Positions 57,693 through 64,000 of a DNA stretch of 64,000 nucleotides are shown one piece after another. Each line of letters opens with the position of its first letter. Within the stretch, counting starts at the first letter, position 1. The stretch is from Leptasterias polaris (taxonomy: Eukaryota; Echinodermata; Asteroidea; Forcipulatida; Asteriidae): NCBI GenBank assembly GCA_037783415.1, contig JAZGTN010000150.1, forward strand, positions 3,782,001-3,846,000, in the 5' to 3' direction. Below the pieces are notes generated by a model. It saw nothing but the letters and a program-made list of their open reading frames with translations. It did not search any database and had not been told where the DNA came from. The position numbers and the translations under genes are program-made.

Positions 57693-59011
57693 ACGTAAGT
57701 AGATTAATGATAATCATTAATGTTGATTAGCTATCCTGCCGGTACACTTTTCTGCCATTCAATGGGAAAACCAACATTAGAACATGGTCTGTGCTGTGTT
57801 GATAATCCTTATCAAGGGACGTTGTGTCCAAACACAGTGTATTAAAACCTGTCTTTAAATTGTAATTTATTTACTTTTGTGGAAATATTTCAGCTCTAAT
57901 GTTTTCATCTTAAATAGCAATTTGCCATGTAACCAGAGGAAGATCGTATCGAAAGTTTTACTGTAAAAAACGTTGTGCTCCAAGAAAAAAACTAAAAGCC
58001 TAAAAGTTTGATCGGCCTTTTGCCACTTACTATATAAGTAGTCAATATACAGAAAGGTTAGCTTAAATTGTGAGTGGGAAAAAATATATCTTTGGGGGTA
58101 ATTCTAAGACCAGAAATGCAACAGTAATGCATTACTGTTTTAAAGGTGCAATTTCTTTGCTCACGACCTTCTGTTACTAGGACAAAAAGTAATTTGTGTG
58201 CATGGAAGACTGTCGCTTCTCCCGGGCACCCGACGATCTACTGGTATCTTTTGGCTACTGCTATTACGAAAGTTTTCCTCACAAGTTTAATGTCCCCCTG
58301 CATATACAGTTCTTACCATAACATTACATGCAAGCGAAACTTGGGTAGATGGGCTACATTTTGCAAGTTTTTTTTTTTACCAGAGGTCTGAAAATTACTT
58401 TTATTGACCTCGTCCTAAAGATTAAAAAAAATTACTAAAAGGAAGTTCACTCGTCAAAATGGCGTAGGCCTATGTACAAAAGTCCTTGCTGACTATAATA
58501 TTTACCATAATTATACCATCCATGCGCAAAGCTAGTTCCGGTCTACAGATTTTGCTTTACTACTCACAAAGATACAAAAAACTCTGTGGGATTTGCTAAG
58601 CCGTAACGAAAATACAATCAGTCTTTTGTGTGGTGAGAGCTGACCTGGAACAACTTTTAGACAATACGTTGACCCCAAAAAATATCTAAAGCTGATGTTA
58701 TGCAAAAATTAACAGCTTTTGCACCAATAGCTCAAACACTGTGACAGTGACGGAGAATGGAAACATAAACTTGAAGATTGACGCATGCTCGAGGGAACCT
58801 CTGATCCAGTAGTAGTACAAAACGTAGGGTTTTTTGTTCAAACCTTGGATTATACGCTCATGGCTCTGTTTGATGTCGATTAACACCAGGCATGATGAGC
58901 GCTGCCTCAAGCCGGAGCCAGAACCGTAACCCCAAGCCTGGGTATGGAAAACGCCCATGGTTGTAGTAAGACACAAATGTCAACCCACGTATTTCTAATA
59001 GCAATTCATTT
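57693..59011. other. noncoding DNA, nothing recognised
   Basis: AT-rich; short frames only. Confidence 0.45.
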
Positions 59012-59224
59012 ACCATGCCAAATAACTGGCAGGGGAAGCCCCCCAAAACTGCAACCAATACACTCCTACACACTTTACCCCCACCATGCCAAATAACTGG
59101 CAGGGGAAGCCCCCCAAAACTGCAACCAATACACTCCTACACACTTTACCCCCACCATGCCAAATAACTGGCAGGGGAAGCCCCCCAAAACTGCAACCAA
59201 TACACTCCTACACACTTTACCCCA
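59012..59224. repeat. three exact tandem copies of a 71-bp unit
   Basis: ACCATGCCAAATAACTGGCA starts at 59012, 59083 and 59154. The units are identical by eye, so the expansion is recent. TGCCAAATAACTGGCA is itself nearly palindromic. Confidence 0.95.
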
Positions 59225-59956
59225 TCTTGAAGAGAAGTACCACACCCCCAAAAATCTTCTGAAGACTTCCTGACATTTTCAAGAAGTGAATGGAGACACA
59301 AAAGGCGGGTGTGGGATCGAGCGCCAAACGGGAATGTTTTAAAGAAGAATCACGTTTTAAAGAAGAATCAGCAGCCGATGATTCCTAAACTTTGACACGT
59401 ACAATCTGACAACATTAACTATTCACATAGCTAAGAGTCCAACCTCCCCCCCCCCCCCCATGGTTTTGAGGCTTCGTAATAATATTTTCTTTTCTGAAGT
59501 ATGATGATGCTCCAGAAAGGAAACACCTGTGGTTATTAAGCTGCCTGGTATGTTTTCTCAATCATCATCTTGATTATCTACTTGAAGGAAAGGAAAACAC
59601 TCCCTGTTTACCTCAATCAACCGGGGAAGTTTAGTCGAACACAGACCTTCCCCATTAAACGGTGATAGTTTTAGCATTCCTTCATTTACTCATTGGTAAT
59701 CACGCGAACCGTGCAGCACTTTTCAAGGTGTTTTAACAATCACCACCAGATTTGATAAATTCGGCGCCAAGCTTGGGTGTCATTTATGACCGACCTGGCA
59801 CATTACAAATGAACACTTTTACTATTATTATGACTAAGCTGGTCTCAAACCTTGATATGATTGCAATGGAAAAAAAAGTTCATGCTTCAAAACGTAGCTC
59901 CTTGTAGGAAACAAAACTAGGCGTTTTGAGATATAAAAACTACGTATTATTATTTA
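59225..59956. other. noncoding DNA with short poly(C) at 59447
   Basis: TTTTAAAGAAGAATCA occurs twice near 59337-59370. No gene. Confidence 0.5.
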
Positions 59957-60564
59957 CTATTGTCACGGCCCAGGTGTACATGAAGAACACCCCCGTATAA
60001 CTTTGGTATATTCCTACTTTGCATATTCATTTCAAACCTGTTGTTGTTGTAAATATCTCTTTATCATTTAAATCTACGAAGCGCCCCCTACGTTCTAATT
60101 TGTATATTTCCCGCCGTTCAATAATCTGGGCGTCATTCTGAAATTGACCGAACCTTCAGCAACATCTTGTTCACCAATTTTACAGGTATGAATCTTGACT
60201 ATTCTATATATCTCTTTGCATTATTTCTTAAATCTTTTAACTCTTACCTAAGTACCAAAGGAATGTATGGGAATTCTAGTGTTTCTTTAAGTCAACATAT
60301 ATTTGTATTATTTAGTGTATTTCTAATCAATTTCCTTACGGTTGACATGAGATATGCGGTTCGCCAAGGTGGCGACCGAGAGTTTTATTGTTACTTAAGC
60401 TTCATTCATTTTCCATTTATATATTTGTAATTATTGTTTAACTTAAGTTTACCGTGATTCTGAAATTGGCCGAACCTTCATCAACATCTTGTTCACCATT
60501 TTTACAGATTCAATAAAGAACCAGATTCAAGAGAGAACTCCAAAGCCAGTTTCCCCGTACCTAT
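59957..60564 (+). mobile_element. candidate solo LTR (600 bp)
   Basis: TGTCACGGCCC starts at 59961 after CTAT (59957-59960); CTAT recurs at 60561-60564, giving a body of exactly 600 bp. AATAAA lies at 60512-60517, about 45 bp from the end. A 51-bp direct repeat occurs within it (60135-60185 and 60457-60507). No primer-binding site or internal coding region is adjacent. The right end (CCCCGTAC) is not a clean CA terminus, so this is tentative. Confidence 0.4.
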
Positions 60565-60836
60565 TTAATACAGTGACCTCATAACATCTTAATAGTCACA
60601 CTATTTTGAATGGTAAAGGTAGCAGGAAAGCTTCACAAAGGTCTGAGTGAAACTAATCTCATTTTACCCGTCATGTTTATAAATTGAAAAAGAAAATACT
60701 TGACATTGACTCAACAAATTGCGCAACCAAAATTGCGATGATGACGTTAGGTGAATCGTGTCAACAGTTATATTTTTACTTTTATGGGCATTCATTATTT
60801 TACGTGAATACAATTACTAACAAAACAGTCTTTATA
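60565..60836. other. short noncoding spacer
   Basis: Nothing recognised. Confidence 0.5.
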
Positions 60837-61244
60837 TTAAAGGGACACGTTGCCTTGGATTGGGCGATTTGGACTATGAAAAGCGTCTGTAACCGTTTGT
60901 TATAAAATGCATATGGTTAGAAAGATGTTTGAAAAGTAGAATATAATGATCCACACAAATATGCCTCGAAATTGCGTGGTTTTCCTTTTACATCGTGAAC
61001 TAACACGGCACGCCATTTTGTAGAGTCAAATTTTTGACTCCACAAAATGGCGGACCGTGTTAGTTCGTAAAGTTCAATTCAATTCAATTCAAATCAACAT
61101 TTATTAAAGTAAAAGGAAAACCACGCAATTTCGAGGCATATTTGTGTGGATCATTATATTCTAACCATAAGCATTTCATAACAAACGGTTTCAAACGCTT
61201 TTCATAGCCCAAATCGCCCAATACAAGGCAACGTGTCCCTTTAA
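60837..61244. mobile_element. palindromic TTAA element (family C), copy 3
   Basis: TTAA at 60837-60840 and 61241-61244. Ends AGGGACACGTTGCCTTGG and CAAGGCAACGTGTCCCT. The centre is TGACTCCACAAAATGGCGG facing its complement. The best preserved copy; it can fold into one long hairpin. A 32-bp insertion lies in the right arm at 61074-61105. Confidence 0.9.
61069..61110 (-). mobile_element. 32-bp LINE 3' tail insertion with AAAGT duplication
   Basis: The insert at 61074-61105, read on the minus strand, is AATAAATGTTGATTTGAATT followed by TTGAA repeats: a LINE-style AATAAA end plus tandem tail. AAAGT flanks it at 61069-61073 and 61106-61110. The uninterrupted arm would read GTTCGTAAAGTAAAAGG. Confidence 0.8.
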
Positions 61245-63404
61245 AACAAAACAGAAAACCCAACATACTAGCTAGTAATTTTTTGTAATAACTGTGGTCC
61301 AAACGTCTATTTTTTAATACAATCAAAATTAACAGATTATATAAACTATATTTAGTGCAGGTATGGTGTTTGTATACGATTTTAGACAACAAATATGAAA
61401 GATAGAATTTATATCAATGATGATGTTTTGTTCTATCTTATTAAATTCCTACGCTTCATTTAAACGCGGTATTCGGTCTCGGCAGCCGACTTTTAATAAA
61501 TCCACGAGTCATTGGATCCGTAATGATGCGGGTACAATCCGTCCTATTTTAGTCTTCAGTCTGGTATCCTAACTCCGTTCCCCCAAATGAGACCGCACTA
61601 CATTGATTTGTTTCCATTTCGTCTGTCAAAGAAATTATTGCGTGCCGCCCAGAATTCTAATACGGTTATAATGAGTTTTTGAGCTCCTCCATGTGGATAG
61701 GTAAACCATTGTGGTAAACCATTCTGACCATACCATGGTATGAGTGTGTGGGGGGGGGGGCTATTTATCTGCCCATATGATGTATACAGGACGGGCTTTA
61801 ATTAAGGCACTATGGGTAGTTTTGTACAATTCCAATCATATCTGTACGGTATAGAGCTGTCTCAACATTATACTGTACTAGTATAGACTCGCGTAATAAT
61901 GCATCGGTCTCGATCTGCTACCTTGACTTGCACCCATAGCGTATTTTTGCCACTCTTTGTAAATTCTAATTAATAATATTAATAATGATAAAGTACTTAT
62001 AGTTATAGCGCCTTATGCAAGAGAGTCAAGGCGCCTAACAAAGTAAAAGAGAGACCAATATTTAAAAAAATGAAACGAGTCAGGTGAACCAGTGGAAAGG
62101 CACAAATTACTATTCTAATTAATTAAAAAAGACATGGAATGAACATAAAATAACAAAACACACTCGATAAAATATAAAAGTTAAAGGTACGCCATATTAA
62201 AAGGAACATGAACAATAACTACAAATATTTTTGTTGATGTAACGGGCCGCTGCCACCACTTTTTGTAACGGGCTACTAAGGACATGGGCGTGGTGGCGGC
62301 AGAACCCGGCTTGGCAAAGCCCGCCACTAATCCAAAACTTCACTGCATTTTATTGTTAGAAAAGTGGTTTTAAACGAGGACTTGCAAAGCAAGACTAACT
62401 GCAAGGTTAGCTGCATGACTTGAAACAAGACTAACTGCACCTACTGATTTAATTGTTAACCTCCCCTTGAAGAGCTAAAGAGGACTGTTTGAAACGAACG
62501 TCATGACTCGACGGACAAAAATCATGCCAGGAAACGTAACCTGAGACGGCGCACTATGGTGCAGCATCAACTTACCCCATCCCAGTGAATACAGGCATGC
62601 TTCGGAGCAATACATCATGATAAATCGCCCAAAACATTTTGCGTAATTACTAAAGCTGGACGTACACATGTCACTGGAGCTTTCGACTGTTATTAAAAGA
62701 TCTCAGATATTTAGGCACGTGCACGCAAAGTGTGCAGGATACCTATTTGCGTGGGTCACATTGTTTAGAAGAGCGTGGTTTAGATTTTCAACGTAAAGGC
62801 AACGCGCCACAGGGCAACGTCCACAGACACTATTGCAGGTAAATTTATGTATTGTCGTCACCATACGCCCAGACAGGGCTAATTATTGTTGATCATTTGA
62901 CATACTTTATTCAGTATAAATGTCCGTTAAATATAATGCTAAACAGAACATATGTTTTGTTTTTAGAAACGTTGATAGTTTGTTAACGTGGGAAACATTG
63001 GTAATTGTCAGTTTGACCTCTTTGGTTGAGTGAAAATATATATAGGTCAAGCCTTGCAGCCGTTTGATTAAAAGCCGCTTGCGGGCGCTATATTTACGCA
63101 GCATGCATCGATGGTTATGGTACAACAAAGTAAACGTATTGTCATTTCAATACGCTTGGGAAAGGCTTAAGGACGCAGGGCAATGACAGCACTGCAAGAC
63201 CTCTTTAGAAACAACAATTAGAAGGAAGATCAACATTAAATTTTGTATGATGGTATAAGTAACCTAATTTTATGGTAGACCCAAATAAAATTGTCGAGGG
63301 TTTCCAGGACGGAAAATGGGTGAAAGATTATAGCTAGTTTTGGATGATAATTTTTTTTCATACACTTTTGATTTGTTTCAATTAATCAATCAATGATCCA
63401 TCAA
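61245..63404. other. noncoding DNA; SINE/LINE tail near 61970-62060
   Basis: A (TAA)-rich tract with TAGCGCCTTATGCAAGAGAG and AAGGCGCC near 61970-62060 looks like a reversed SINE/LINE 3' end. A G-rich run lies at 61750-61760. 62225-62345 has inverted GTAACGGGC and GCGGC...GCCGC words, possibly an old repeat. No exon. Confidence 0.5.
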
Positions 63405-63680
63405 CCAAAAGTCATTTATAAAGCGCCAAAATGTTGCAAAATCAATAAGTTTGTTCTAAGGCGCTGAGGCACAGTTGAATGGTTAGTAAGCCTGCTGGAA
63501 CGGGTGAGCTTTAAGGAGTGTCTTGAACGAGGTGAGTGAGCTGGCTTTTCTGAATTGTACAGGAAGCTTATTGAATTCAACATTTTGGGGCCATATACAG
63601 AGAATGATCTCTCTGCAAAAGTTGCATAGCGAGTTCTTATTTCATTGCATTCTTGTACACGCAACAGAAGGCCTACTGAT
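63405..63680 (-). mobile_element. LINE/SINE 3'-end-like dispersed repeat
   Basis: CATTTATAAAGCGCCAAAATG, TTCTAAGGCGCTGAGG and TCAATCAATCAATGA near its left limit fit a reversed LINE-like 3' end with GCGC motifs and a short tandem tail. No reverse transcriptase frame remains. Confidence 0.45.
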
Positions 63681-63725
63681 GACCGTTACATTAAAGATAC
63701 CTGACTATTTGGCAAATATATATAT

Positions 63726-63872
63726 ATTCTTCGCCCTCTTCGAAACCACAGGCTCAAGGCTTGTGCTCCGTCAGTAAATTTTGAAAACAAGCGCTTTCGG
63801 TGCGGGACTTCAAACAGGCGGACGGTGCCTAAGCCCGGGCCGAAATTTAAGCCTTTGTTTCGAAAACGGCCG
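63726..63872. mobile_element. GCCGTTTTCGAAACC inverted-repeat MITE, copy 2
   Basis: The left end (TTCGCCCTCTTCGAAACC) mirrors the right end (TTTGTTTCGAAAACGGC). CTCCGTCAGTAAATTTTGAAAAC and GCTTTCGGTGCGGGAC match the copy at 37392-37522. Confidence 0.65.
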
Positions 63873-64000
63873 AACTATGATTCAGTGAAGTATTTTGAAT
63901 TGACGTACAGGAACAGCTTGTCCAGCGAATTCGAAAATGGCCTTCGGGTGATTGTTTGCTCTTTATCAAAAAGAGTGAGATGTACTTTTTATGAATAGTA

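Overview
This is eukaryotic, repeat-dominated, largely gene-free DNA with no bacterial or organelle features. Three tRNA-derived SINE families, a CR1-like LINE, many short inverted-repeat DNA elements and frequent 'aggcctat'-type words suggest an invertebrate deuterostome. My recollection of these repeat families points to an echinoderm, most likely a sea star; that assignment is inference, not proof.

The only long open reading frames belong to one apparently intact LINE at about 42980-47949: ORF1 (coiled coil plus RRM-like) and ORF2 (PHD finger, endonuclease, reverse transcriptase). Host-gene evidence is limited to starts of genes on the + strand. One is a strong TATA/CCAAT/GC-box promoter with an ATG-free 5' exon ending in a splice donor (11105-11543). 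The second is a TATA box with a short coding first exon ending in a GTAAGT donor (24834-25068). A third, near 34.1 kb, is weak. No downstream exons could be assigned, so most of the window is probably intron or intergenic DNA.

Layout: 1-11 kb holds a LINE 3' end, several miniature inverted-repeat elements (MITEs), Asn- and Leu-type SINEs and a degenerate minisatellite. 11-18 kb holds the promoter/exon, G/C homopolymers and a Glu-type SINE split by a MITE. 18-24 kb holds a foldback-like element (18006-18989), nested MITEs and a tandem cluster. 24-35 kb holds the second gene start, a (CAA)n array and recent exact duplications. 35.38-37.18 kb is a 1.79-kb foldback element whose inverted arms are made of a 20-bp minisatellite, bounded by ATAAAC duplications. 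38-42 kb holds hairpins, a pyrimidine-rich tract and a 345-bp duplication. 43-48 kb is the LINE. 48-64 kb holds nested MITE/SINE structures, a minisatellite interrupted by a perfect 23-nt palindrome, a candidate solo LTR and a MITE carrying a 32-bp LINE-tail insertion.

The elements do not form a joint pathway. Their nesting gives relative insertion ages. Several MITE families share TTAA target duplications and AGGG/AGGC ends, suggesting one TTAA-specific transposase source located elsewhere. The SINEs and LINE ends carry short 3' tandem tails, as expected for LINE-driven retroposition.
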